From Helicobacter pylori (GTDB lineage: Bacteria > Campylobacterota > Campylobacteria > Campylobacterales > Helicobacteraceae), in NCBI RefSeq assembly GCF_900120335.1, contig NZ_LT635477.1, forward strand, positions 992,001-1,056,000: a stretch of 64,000 bases of DNA, read 5' to 3'. The notes beneath the pieces were generated by a model. That model was given only the letters and a program-made list of their open reading frames with translations. It was not told where the DNA came from and ran no database searches. Positions 45,506-54,500 of this stretch are shown here, piece by piece. The position numbers and the translations under genes were made by a program. The first letter of the stretch is position 1. The number at the start of each line of letters is the position of its first letter.

Positions 45506-46592
45506 TCGTGCTAAATTCTCTCTTTTGGTTTTCTCTTGCTCGGCAAATTTGCATCAAATCCAATCCAACAGAACGCAATTCGCTTTGGTAGCGTTTGAAT
45601 CGGCTAGCGTCTTGCTTAATAGCCTTTTCATACATGGAATGCACCTCGTATAAATATCCTAAAATTTCGTTTTGTTTCTCGCTCCTTTGATTTAATTTTT
45701 TTAAAAATTTCTCAAGCAAGTTAAAAACTTTGCTTTTTTCGCTGAACTCTTTATATTCTTGATACCTTGTAGCGCTATAAGCGCAAATCCCTTTAAACTC
45801 AATGCCATGATCTCTTAAAGTCTCTTTAATTTGTTTAGCGACTTCTTCTAACTGGCTTTTGGTGCGCATATCAGCCCTACTCAATACGATAAAAACCTGC
45901 TTGCCCTCTTCTTCGTATAATTCTTGCAAAAACTCTAAATCATCGCTTTCAATACCCCCACGCTCGCAACTAACGAGCCATAAAATGTGTTTGGCGTGTT
46001 TTAGGGATTCTTTAGAGGCTTCTTTGTCCCTACCCGTATAGCCTTGATTGGCGGGGTTAAAACCAGGCGTGTCTATGAAGCATAAAAATTCAAAAGGCAC
46101 GCTAGGAGCGCTTAAGAGCATGAAGGGCATGATTTCTTTCAAATTAAAGCCAAGGGATTTTAAAAACTGATGATCAAAAGCGAGATTAGGCAATTCCACC
46201 ATGCCCCCATTTTGAGAAAATCCCATTAAAACTTCTCTTTGACCCTTTAAGCAATAAGTGGGGATAGCTGTGGTGGGATTCATGTCTTCAGGGAGTTTTA
46301 ATTTCAAGCCCAACAAGTTGTTTAAAAAAGTGGATTTGCCCGCGCTAAACCCTCCCCCCACCGCAACGATGGTTTTTTGGAACAAACTAGGGTAACTCGC
46401 CACTAATTGCAATTCTTTTTGGATTCCTTGGAGTGTCAGTAACGCTATTTCCTTTTCTTTGAGCGAATCCACGCCGCTAGCGAACTCTAAAAACTCGTTG
46501 TCTAAGATGCTCTGGTATTCTTCTAGCCCTTCATTGCTTGTTTTGGCGTTTAAAATACGAGCGATCAAATCGTAGCACTCCTCTAAGCCCAC
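45489..46592 (-). CDS. Dynamin-like GTPase A, GTPase domain part
   Basis: A 367-residue frame. GTPase motifs: P-loop GGFSAGKS (80-87), switch Thr in NPTTAIPT, DTPG (174-177) and SRAD (238-241) in the G4 position; a helical region follows. This is the bacterial dynamin-like protein pattern (membrane-remodelling GTPases; paired relatives have been studied in Campylobacter). The frame starts at a GTG (46592) without a good ribosome site; an upstream ATG near 46640 would come into frame with one extra T in the T5 run. The C-terminus is cut by a shift at a GA repeat, after which the sequence continues in the 45104-45505 frame. Confidence 0.78.
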   Translation of the reverse strand: MGLEECYDLIARILNAKTSNEGLEEYQSILDNEFLEFASGVDSLKEKEIALLTLQGIQKELQLVASYPSLFQKTIVAVGGGFSAGKSTFLNNLLGLKLKLPEDMNPTTAIPTYCLKGQREVLMGFSQNGGMVELPNLAFDHQFLKSLGFNLKEIMPFMLLSAPSVPFEFLCFIDTPGFNPANQGYTGRDKEASKESLKHAKHILWLVSCERGGIESDDLEFLQELYEEEGKQVFIVLSRADMRTKSQLEEVAKQIKETLRDHGIEFKGICAYSATRYQEYKEFSEKSKVFNLLEKFLKKLNQRSEKQNEILGYLYEVHSMYEKAIKQDASRFKRYQSELRSVGLDLMQICRARENQKREFSTIERSD

Positions 46593-46656
46593 CGCCTCTG
46601 TATTGTGGTGGTTTTCAGCCCTGCTATTGTCATTAAAAATACCATTAAAAAATTAA

Positions 46657-47430
46657 TCATTGGATCCCCCTTAAAGCTTTGATTTGCGCGTCTAATTGAG
46701 CGATGGATTGTTCCTTGTTTTGCACTTGACTTTGCAAGTCTTGCATGTTTTCTTTAAGTTTTTTAAGCGTATCGCTAGCGAAGTTTTGCTTTTTTAAATT
46801 CTCTCTTAAACCTCCGATGTAGCCTTTCACATCTTGTTTAGCCTCAGCTTCAAAACCTCTCGCATGATTTTCCACGCTTTGTATGAAAGCATTAGCTTCA
46901 TTGCCTTTTAAAAAGCCCGTTTTACCCCTTATCTCGCCAGGAAGCTTATCAGCATAATCAAACTTTTTAAATTCAATGGAATCTAAAACAGCTATCACGC
47001 TTTTTTTGAAAGCGTATTTATCAATCAAACTATTATCACGGATGATTTCACTCATTCTAGAAAAGACTTCAGCGTAGAGTTCTTTTTTAAAAACGACTTT
47101 AAAAGAATTAGTGCTGTCATTCAAAGCCCTTTCGCAGCTTTCATGCATCTCTATCAAATAATCAAGCACCGCTCCGGCTTTAATCACTGCTCTTGTGCGT
47201 TCTACTTCATCATAGCCCGCATCATCATCAGCCCAAAATAAAAAATTCCTTTTAAAGCTCCCCCAAGCACCGCCTTGCTTCACTCTTTCAGTGTAATACT
47301 CTACTCCCTCTTCTTCTTCAGCACTAACCCTAGCCGTTTGGATAGCTTTCTTCAACGTTTCTTCCAAGCCAACTCTAATCTTGTTGATGAAATGCAAGAT
47401 AAATTCTTCATACGCTTCCCTAAACTTCAT
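46657..47430 (-). pseudogene. Dynamin-like GTPase B, C-terminal stalk fragment
   Basis: A 257-residue helical frame ending in a coiled coil (DLQSQVQNKEQSIAQLDAQIKALRG). In this frame the upstream sequence is open back to about 47512 and reads VKNADISAIKEQIRAYEKLSGN, continuing the previous fragment if the T6 run at 47507-47512 (A6 in the coding strand) were A7. No ribosome binding site fits the ATG at 47430. Best regarded as the 3' third of one broken gene spanning 46657-48997. Confidence 0.7.
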
Positions 47431-47462
47431 TTCAATGTTACCAGAGAGTTTTTCATAAGCCC

Positions 47463-48242
47463 TTATTTGCTCTTTGATAGCGCTAATATCAGCGTTTTTA
47501 ACCCTCTTTTTTCTTCTTCCAAATCTTGCAACAACTGCGTTATGAATGAATGGAGGTTGTTTGCTTGGCTCTCTGCATAATTTTGCAATTTTTGAGACAT
47601 GATTTTTTCTTTCTCTTGGGCGGCTTTTTTTAAACGCTCTTCAATCGCGCCCATATTGCTTAAAAAGAGTAAGCTTTCTTTAGACTTATCATCGCTACTA
47701 AAAGCGTCAGGGTAAGAATGTCTTAAATTCCGTAAGGCATTGTGATACTCTTTTGTTTTTTGGTTTCTTTCCCAAGAAGCTTGGTTGTTGGAATCTTTGT
47801 GCATGCTAAAGCAAACCCCTGAAGCCAAAATGACGCCATTTTTGATTGCTTTTTCAAAAACCTCTCGTTGGTTAGGGTATTTTTCAATCAATTTTCCCAT
47901 GATATTATTTAATTGAGATGAAAGGGATTTTTGCGCGTTTTCAAAGGCTGTAGGGAGGTGTTGGTTGGATTTTTCCACTTCACTCATAGAGCCAACGGTG
48001 CTGTCGGCTTGGCTTGCCACGAAATAAATTTCTTGAAGGCCTTCTTTATGAGAAACCCTGTCAAACAAACTCATATCGCTCTCCGTTAAAAACTGACCAG
48101 AAGGGCTTACAATAAACACCACATCGCAATCTTTCAATAAGGCTTTAGTGCGCTCTTCTCTGGAAGCGATGGGATCATTCACTCCCGGGGTGTCAATCAC
48201 TTCCAAATCTTTAAGGTTTTGGTTATTCAAAGAAATTCGCAC
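47463..48242 (-). pseudogene. Dynamin-like GTPase B, middle fragment with G3 and G4 motifs
   Basis: A 259-residue frame starting at a GTG inside the previous fragment. It opens directly on EVIDTPGVNDP (G3) and carries VASQAD (G4) but has no P-loop, which is in the preceding frame. Removing one TA from 48258-48262 joins the two: GKYALTKAVRISLNNQNL...DTPG. A GTPase domain divided this way cannot work as separate proteins in any usual manner. Confidence 0.72.
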
Positions 48243-48997
48243 CGCTTTAGTGAGGGCATATACTTCCCGTTTGCGCCCACGAATTGGAGCAATTTTTGAT
48301 TCAGATCTTGTAAGCTGTTGGCTTGAATGCGCGGATCCAAGTTTTCCGTGTTGAGCAAACCGCTTTTTTTTATTTTTTCGTATTGATCGTGTGATGAAAC
48401 GAGTTTTGTGTCCTTTTCTAGCTCGTTTTTAGCGATCCTTTCAGCCCTTTCTACTATTTCTTCATCGCTTAAAATATTCTCTTTGGGCGCTGCTTCAGTG
48501 TTTTTGTTTCTGTTAATAAGTTTGCCAACTCCCTTAGCTAATCCCTCTTTAGCCCTGTTTGCCAAACTCTGTTTTTCTTTTTGCCCTTTGACTTCTTCTT
48601 CAACAATCCTATTAAACTCCCTTACATACCTTTCATGTTCGTTTTTAAGCTCTGCAATATCCTTTGGGCTATAAAACTCCACTTCAGCGCTCAGGGTATT
48701 GGCGTATTTTAAAATGGTAAGGCTAGCCGTCATGGGCGTTGCCGCTTTGGGTAAAATCTCTACACCCTCAAAAATCAAAGCGTTTAGAAGCGAGCTTTTG
48801 CCCGCTTTCACGCGCCCGATGATGCCGACTTTAAGATCCCTATCTTTAGCCTGCATTTCTTTTAGCGTTTTCTCTAACTCTTCGGTTGTAATCACAGCGT
48901 TATCGCTGATAAAAGGCTTCACTTTTTCTTGCAAGCCTTGTTCTTTTAGCGTTTTTTCAATTAAAGCGCTTTTTTTAATGAGTTCTTGCGCGTTCAT
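48227..48997 (-). pseudogene. Dynamin-like GTPase B, N-terminal fragment with P-loop
   Basis: A 256-residue frame with P-loop GRVKAGKS (61-68), TPMTASLT as the G2 region, then a charged insertion (about 140-200) seen in some bacterial dynamin-like proteins. It ends abnormally (KYMPSLKRCEFL) at a frame change around 48258. The start ATG lies two bases after the stop of the upstream frame, so the three dynamin-like genes form one minus-strand unit. Confidence 0.75.
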
Positions 48998-48998
48998 T

Positions 48999-49820
48999 TT
49001 AACCCTTTAAATATTGTTGTTCTAAATCGCTTAAAGCGTTGATCTTGTTTTCTAAGATTTGTTTTTGATCTTCTAGATCGTTTAGGTGTTTTTCTTTTTC
49101 TGTTTGAGCGAGCGCGATTTCTTGTTTTTTATGCGTGATTTCCAGTTCGCACCGATCTTTTAAACCTTTTAGGGAATTTTCCAAGCATTCATTAAACAAG
49201 CCCGGTAAAACTTTTTTAAGCTCGTGTTGAATCTCTGGTATCACTTTTGCTTCAATCCAATTTTCTAATTTCGCCCGCTCTTTTTCCTCATTTCTAAAGA
49301 ATGAAGCGATGATATTAGGCAACAATGTCAGTAAATCTTTTAAAAGAGGTTTTAACCCTTGCAAAATCAGCGCAAACGGCCTTGTAACCGGGTTTTTGGC
49401 TAAAATCACGCTTAAGGCGTTGATCCCTAATTCAAGGCTATGCTCTAAATTTACAGAAAAATCGCTAGAAAGCTGCGTGTTGTTCAAGCTTGCAAATTCC
49501 GCGCAAAAATCTTTTGAAAAAGAAAGGTTGATCTTTTCAATCTCTAATTTAGCGTTTTTGATCAAGCTTTGTTGCATGATGCTTTCTATTTCGCTATTGA
49601 ACTCGTTAGGCCTGTTGATTAAAGAGGCTAAATAGGGCTTTTGATCCCTGACCTCTTCTATGACTTTTTTAACCACAGAATTTACAGCCACGCTAGAATA
49701 TTCTTCTTCTAAATTAGCCCTTAATTTTTCATAGGTTTTTTCAATGTCTTTAACGCCCAAATCCAAAGCTTGTATTTCTTCTAAAGCCTTTTCTTTGGAG
49801 TAATCAAAGCTTTCAATCAC
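48999..49820 (-). CDS. Dynamin-like GTPase C, C-terminal stalk and membrane-contact part
   Basis: A 273-residue frame starting at GTG. It is helical, with a hydrophobic segment (about 130-180, NALSVILAKNPVTRPFALIL ... LLPNIIASFF) that could be the membrane-touching paddle of bacterial dynamin-like proteins, then a C-terminal coiled coil ending LEQQYLKG. It has no GTPase motifs. Adding one C to the CC (GG at 49829-49830 on the plus strand) fuses it to the upstream frame as ...ADKIALKSVIESFDY. It is therefore probably the second half of a single gene spanning 48999-50581. Confidence 0.7.
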   Translation of the reverse strand: MIESFDYSKEKALEEIQALDLGVKDIEKTYEKLRANLEEEYSSVAVNSVVKKVIEEVRDQKPYLASLINRPNEFNSEIESIMQQSLIKNAKLEIEKINLSFSKDFCAEFASLNNTQLSSDFSVNLEHSLELGINALSVILAKNPVTRPFALILQGLKPLLKDLLTLLPNIIASFFRNEEKERAKLENWIEAKVIPEIQHELKKVLPGLFNECLENSLKGLKDRCELEITHKKQEIALAQTEKEKHLNDLEDQKQILENKINALSDLEQQYLKG

Positions 49821-49825
49821 GCTTT

Positions 49826-50581
49826 TTAGGCTATTTTATCCGCCACCTCTAAAAGAGCGTTATTGTCTTTATTAGAATGGATAAGATGCGTTGTCAAATC
49901 AAGGTGATCCTGGATTTGCTCTTGAATGTAGCGAGAGATTTCTCCCACTTGCGAAGGCGTCCTTAAATTCGTTTTACTCAAAATAAAGCTAAGGCTTTTG
50001 TCAAACTCTAAAAGGTTTTTCAATTCCCTAACCATGCGTTTAGTAAGATTACCCTCTTCTACGCTTGTGAGAATGACAAAATGCACGCCCCTTTCCAAAT
50101 ATTCCAAAATGGCATGGGTGTGGCTTAAAATGGGGCTATCAAACCCGGGCATATCCACAAACACTAAAGGCGCGCTATCTTTTAGGGCTTCATTATTCAA
50201 ATAAACCTTGAGGTAGGAATACTTCGCCGCATTCTCTTTAATCGCCTCAAAACTTTGCTCATTCAGTTCAAAACTCTCTGTTTTTTCGTCATTGCTTGAA
50301 AAAGCCTCTATGCGTTCATTAGCGCTATAGTGCAATTCAGTGGCTAAAGAAGTCTCTGGCGTGATACCGGTAGGCAAAACGCTACTGCCTAAAAAGCGGT
50401 TTAATAGCGTGCTTTTGCCTGTGCTAAAATTCCCCACAACGGGTATCACAAGCTGTTGTTTTTGAATGCTTGCTAAAAGAGTAGAGCATTCTGTTTTATC
50501 GATCTCTACTTCTTTTAAAACTTCTAAAACCTGTTCTAAAAACTCCACAAAATTCGTTTGCGCGCGTAAAATCATTACCAA
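49826..50581 (-). CDS. Dynamin-like GTPase C, GTPase domain part
   Basis: A 251-residue frame with P-loop GNFSTGKS (50-57), G2 Thr in TPETSLAT, DMPG (143-146) and SKTN (202-205); the GTPase core is complete. It stops at TAA just where the stalk should begin. First gene of the dynamin-like unit; AAAGGA lies a few bases before its ATG. Upstream is a small ORF with a (CT)8 repeat and a plausible promoter (50778-50783). Confidence 0.78.
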   Translation of the reverse strand: MVMILRAQTNFVEFLEQVLEVLKEVEIDKTECSTLLASIQKQQLVIPVVGNFSTGKSTLLNRFLGSSVLPTGITPETSLATELHYSANERIEAFSSNDEKTESFELNEQSFEAIKENAAKYSYLKVYLNNEALKDSAPLVFVDMPGFDSPILSHTHAILEYLERGVHFVILTSVEEGNLTKRMVRELKNLLEFDKSLSFILSKTNLRTPSQVGEISRYIQEQIQDHLDLTTHLIHSNKDNNALLEVADKIA

Positions 50582-50653
50582 TCCTTTATTAAAAATTAAA
50601 AATTAAAAACTAAATCAGACGCAAAAATCCCTAAAATAAAATATGGATAGGGT

Positions 50654-50746
50654 TTATATGGGTATGGGTTTATATGGGGGTGAAAAGATAAAACGGCTGA
50701 CTAGAGAGAGAGAGAGAGAAAGCGGATTTTTAAGAATAACTATCAT
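50654..50746 (-). CDS. Small leader-like ORF containing a (CT)8 repeat, probably phase variable
   Basis: An ATG at 50746 is preceded by AGGAG at ideal spacing and by TATAAC 32 bases upstream. The frame runs 30 codons: MIVILKNPLSLSLSLVSRF and on to TAA at 50654-50656. The LSLSLSL part is encoded by (CT)8. In both other repeat phases the frame ends sooner: one stops immediately after the repeat (TAG), the other a little later. This is the arrangement of phase-variable H. pylori genes such as oipA, whose signal peptides contain CT repeats, but no long reading frame follows in any phase. It may be a leader controlling the dynamin-like operon, or the stub of a lost gene. Confidence 0.5.
   Translation of the reverse strand: MIVILKNPLSLSLSLVSRFIFSPPYKPIPI
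50703..50718. repeat. (AG)8 dinucleotide repeat ((CT)8 on the minus strand)
   Basis: Sixteen bases of perfect AG repeat within the leader ORF. Unit length two means each slip changes the reading frame. Confidence 0.9.
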
Positions 50747-50777
50747 TACAAACTCCTAGCACCATTTAATAGTGGGT

Positions 50778-50783
50778 GTTATA
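50778..50783 (-). promoter_or_regulatory. Putative -10 box of the leader ORF and dynamin-like unit
   Basis: TATAAC on the minus strand, predicting a start near 50771 and about 25 bases of leader before the ATG at 50746. Confidence 0.45.
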
Positions 50784-50895
50784 CTTGATTTTTACGGATT
50801 AGACTCAATCAATATTGAAAAATGAATGATTTTTGATTGCGTCAAATAGCGTGAGATCCTCTTGTCTTGTTTGTCAAAACTCGCAAGAGCTATGC

Positions 50896-51183
50896 TTATA
50901 GAACGATTTTAATAGCCGGCATTAAATCGTTGTTTTCTTCTATTTTTAACATTCTGACATCTTTAACACAATCCGCAAAACATGGTATTTGTTTGGCTAA
51001 AATTTGCACCGTAGCGACACAAGTAACAGCGTTGATGGTCTCATCGCCAAAATACACGCTACCTTGTTGCCATTTAAAGCCGTGTTGTTCCATGAATTTA
51101 CGAATATCAGAATAAACTTTTGACAGATTCACTCCGTTTTCATTCAAGCAATTGGTGTCAAGATCAAAAGTTACAGCATACAT
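50896..51183 (-). CDS. vapD: VapD-family protein (putative endoribonuclease)
   Basis: A 95-residue VapD: MYAVTFDLDTNCL start, YSDIRKFMEQHGFKWQQGSVYFGD and the helical second half. VapD proteins have a Cas2-like ferredoxin fold, and an H. pylori member (HP0315) has been shown to have RNase activity. This second copy (HP0967 position) has an extended C-terminus. AAGGAG precedes the ATG. No obvious antitoxin partner lies next to it; the upstream gene on this strand is the DUF3240 protein. Confidence 0.85.
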   Translation of the reverse strand: MYAVTFDLDTNCLNENGVNLSKVYSDIRKFMEQHGFKWQQGSVYFGDETINAVTCVATVQILAKQIPCFADCVKDVRMLKIEENNDLMPAIKIVL

Positions 51184-51249
51184 CTTAGCTCCTTTATTGG
51201 TGTTATAGCATGTTTTTACTTAGAATTTCGTTTGGTTAATGCATGCATT

Positions 51250-51531
51250 TTACAACCCATGCGTTTGAGAATAAAACAATTTCATTTCTTTAGAAGCGAA
51301 CTGGTTTTTTAACGCTTGGGCTAGAGGTAAAGCGACTTCCTCGCTTAAAAAAAGCTTGAATTTAGCGTAGTCTTTACGCCCGCTCACCTGTTCTTTTTGG
51401 CTTAAAAGCAATGAAGAAGCGGCGTATTTATAGCATTCCACATAAAAAAAATCATCAAAGCCTTTTTCAAACAAATAATCTATTAAAGCGTCTTTCAAGC
51501 AAATATCAATATAAATTTCTAAAGCTAGCAT
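51250..51531 (-). CDS. DUF3240-like small protein following cznA
   Basis: A 93-residue cytoplasmic protein with the pattern of the DUF3240 family (PII-like ferredoxin fold), which commonly accompanies CzcA-type metal efflux pumps. It begins 16 bases after the cznA stop with AAAGGA upstream, so is co-transcribed with the pump. Role unknown, possibly metal sensing or pump regulation. Confidence 0.75.
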   Translation of the reverse strand: MLALEIYIDICLKDALIDYLFEKGFDDFFYVECYKYAASSLLLSQKEQVSGRKDYAKFKLFLSEEVALPLAQALKNQFASKEMKLFYSQTHGL

Positions 51532-51546
51532 GTGAAATCCTTTAAT

Positions 51547-54500
51547 TCAAACGATTTTAATCTTTTTAGCGATGAGCATGAACATGGGTGGCAGTAAGAG
51601 TAAGGTTAGAGCGCTTGAGGTAACCAAACCTCCAAGCACCACGATCGCTAAGGGTTTTTGGACTTCGGATCCCACGCTATGAGAAAATAATAAAGGGAGC
51701 AAACCCAAACCGGCAATGCAAGCGGTCATTAAAACCGGCCTCAAACGCCTTTTAGCGCCCAACAAAACGCATTCTTCTACGCTTTTTCCTTGTAAGAGAA
51801 GCTCTTTAAAATAGCCTATCATCACCACGCCATTTAAAACCGCAATCCCAAAAAGAGCGATAAAGCCCACGCTCGCTGGCACTGAAATATATTCCCCTAC
51901 CGCAAACAACGCAATAAGCCCTCCGGTAACCGCAAAAGGGATATTCAAAAGAATGAGCAAGGCTAAAGGAATGCTTTTAAAAGTGAAAAAAAGAATGAAA
52001 AAAATCGCTAAGATGCTTAAAGGGATAACGGTGGAAAGCCTTTTATTAGCCCGTTGCTGGTTTTCAAACTGCCCCCCATAAGTGATATAGTAGCTAGGAG
52101 GGAGTTTGACGTTTTGAGCGATCACTTTTTTAGCCTCTTCTACGAAAGAGTTTAAATCGCGCCCCACCACATTACTGCGAACCACGCTCATGCGCCTTGA
52201 ATCTTCGCGCACGATAGAAACAGGGCCATCCACTTCTTCAATCTTAGCGATAGAAGTGATAGGCACTAAAACGCCATATTTTGAAGTCAAGGCCAAGCTT
52301 TTAATCTTTGTGATAGAGCTTGCAAAATCGCTCTCTTGGCGGATCATCACCGGCGTGCGTGAAATCCCTGTAGGGATCACATCCACGATCAAACCCTCTA
52401 AAGCGGATTTTAAAAACTTGGAAAATTCATCGCTAGTGATCCCCACATTCGCCATCGCTTCTTTATTGGGCGTTACATACAAATAATTCACGCCCTCATT
52501 GAGCGTGGTTAAAACTTCACTAGAGCCTTTAATCCCTTTTAAAACTTGCGCGATTTGAAAACTCAACTCGTTTAATGCGCTAATATCATCTCCAAAAATC
52601 TTAACCGCTAAATCCCCCCTAACCCCTGTAAGCATTTCAGAAATCCTCATTTCAATAGGTTGGGTGAAAGAAAAATTAATCCCCTTAAAGTCTTTTAAAG
52701 AATCCATGATTTTTTCTAACAATTCGTCTTTGGTTTTCACGCTCCATTCTTTTTTAGGGATGAAAGAAATAAAAGTATCGGTTTGATTCAACCCCCCCAA
52801 ATCCAGCCCCAATTCATCGCTCCCTGTGCGTGCGACAATGGTTTTGACTTCTTTGACATGCTTTTTAATCGTGCTTTCAATGTTTAAGATGAGATCTTTA
52901 GATTGATCTAAGGAAATAGAGGGGGTGGTTTCCACGCTCAAAACCACATCGCCCTCATCTAAAGTGGGCATGAAATTCTTCCCCACAAAAGGGAATAAAG
53001 AAAGGCTCGCCATTAAAAAAACAAACGCTCCTAAAATCACTTTTTTAGGGTTACGCACAAAAAATTCCAATAAAGGGCCATAGATTCTATTTAAAAACCT
53101 CGTTAAAAAGGTTTCGCTATGGGGCGTGGCTTTTAAAACAAGAGAGCTGACTACAGGAATGATCGTAATAGATAGAACTAAAGTGCCTAAAAGCGCGTAC
53201 ACAATGCTTTGCGCTAAAGGCCTAAACATCTTTCCCTCTAAACCCTGTAAGGTCAAAATCGGCACAAAAAACACAATGATGATCACCACCCCGCTCACCA
53301 CTGAAACGGCGATTTCTTTACATGAGCGATAGATCGCATGGAGTTTAGTGGTTTTAGTGTTAGCGCTCAATTTTTCAAAAGCGTTTTCCACCACCACCAC
53401 GGCTGAGTCAATGAGCATGCCTATAGCGATAATCAGCCCCCCCAAACTCATCAAGTTTAAAGTCAAATTATTGAGCTTGATAAAAATAAACGCCACGGAC
53501 AAACTTAAGGGTAAAATCACCCCCACAGCCACGCTCGCCCTCAAATTCCCTAAAAATAAAAAGAGCGTGATGATGATTAAAACAACGGCTTCAATGAGGG
53601 TTTTAGAAACGGTGGCAATGGCTTTTTGCGTGAATTCAGAGCGATCATAAAAAACATTAAGGGACACACCGCTCGGTAAAAGGGGTTTTAATTCTTCTAG
53701 TTTTTGATACACTTGAGTGATGATTTCTTTCGTGTTGGCTTCTTTTAAAGAAAGCACTAAGCCCTCTGTGGTCTCGCCCACGCCATCTTTAGTAACAAAC
53801 CCTAATCGGGTGCGAGACTGGCTGATGACTTTCGCAAAATCCTTAATATGCAAATGCCCTAAATTAGTGGAAACGGTGATTTTGCCAATGTCTTCTAAAC
53901 TCAAAGAAGCGGTTTGGATTTTGACTAAAAAGGTTTCGCCATCTCTATCCACGCGCCCCGCTCCGCTGTTTCTTAAATTCACTCTCACAGCCGCTTCTAA
54001 ATCAGAAATACTCACCCCAAGCCTTGCCATGTCATTAAAATCCGGCACGATCACAAACGCCCTGCTAAAGCCTCCAATAGAATTGACATCCGCCACGCCG
54101 CTAATCATTCTCAATTGCGGGCGGATCACAAAATCTAAAAGCTGTCGTTTTTCTATTTCGGTGATATTGCCATCAATGGTGAACATAAAGATGTCTGATA
54201 AGGGCGTAACAATGGGCGCCATGCCCCCTTCAACCCCCACAGGTAAATCTTTCATCACGCTGCTCAAGCGCTCATTGACAATATTTCTCGCTAAATAAAT
54301 ATCCACGCTGTCATCAAAATCTATCGTAATGTCTGAAATAGAATATTTTGAAACGCTCCTTAAAGATTTTTGCCCTTTCAAGCCTAAAAGCTCTAATTCT
54401 AAAGGGCGCACGATGTTATTTTCCATTTCTTCAGGGCTAGAGCCGGGGAGTTTTAAAATGATTTTGACTTGAGTGGGCGAAATATCCGGGAAAGCGTCTA

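Larger units (their letters stand above)
50582..50895. other. 314-base region with promoter, repeat and leader ORF
   Basis: Apart from the leader ORF, the (AG)8 repeat and the promoter listed separately, it holds an imperfect direct repeat (GGGTTTATATGGG at about 50650 and 50665). I see no larger gene. Confidence 0.6.

Noticed and set aside
45423..45653. Plus-strand small ORF in the dynamin-like region
   Set aside because: Antisense shadow without start signals or recognisable sequence.
53717..54298. Plus-strand 193-codon ORF
   Set aside because: Shadow of cznA on the opposite strand; no recognisable motif.
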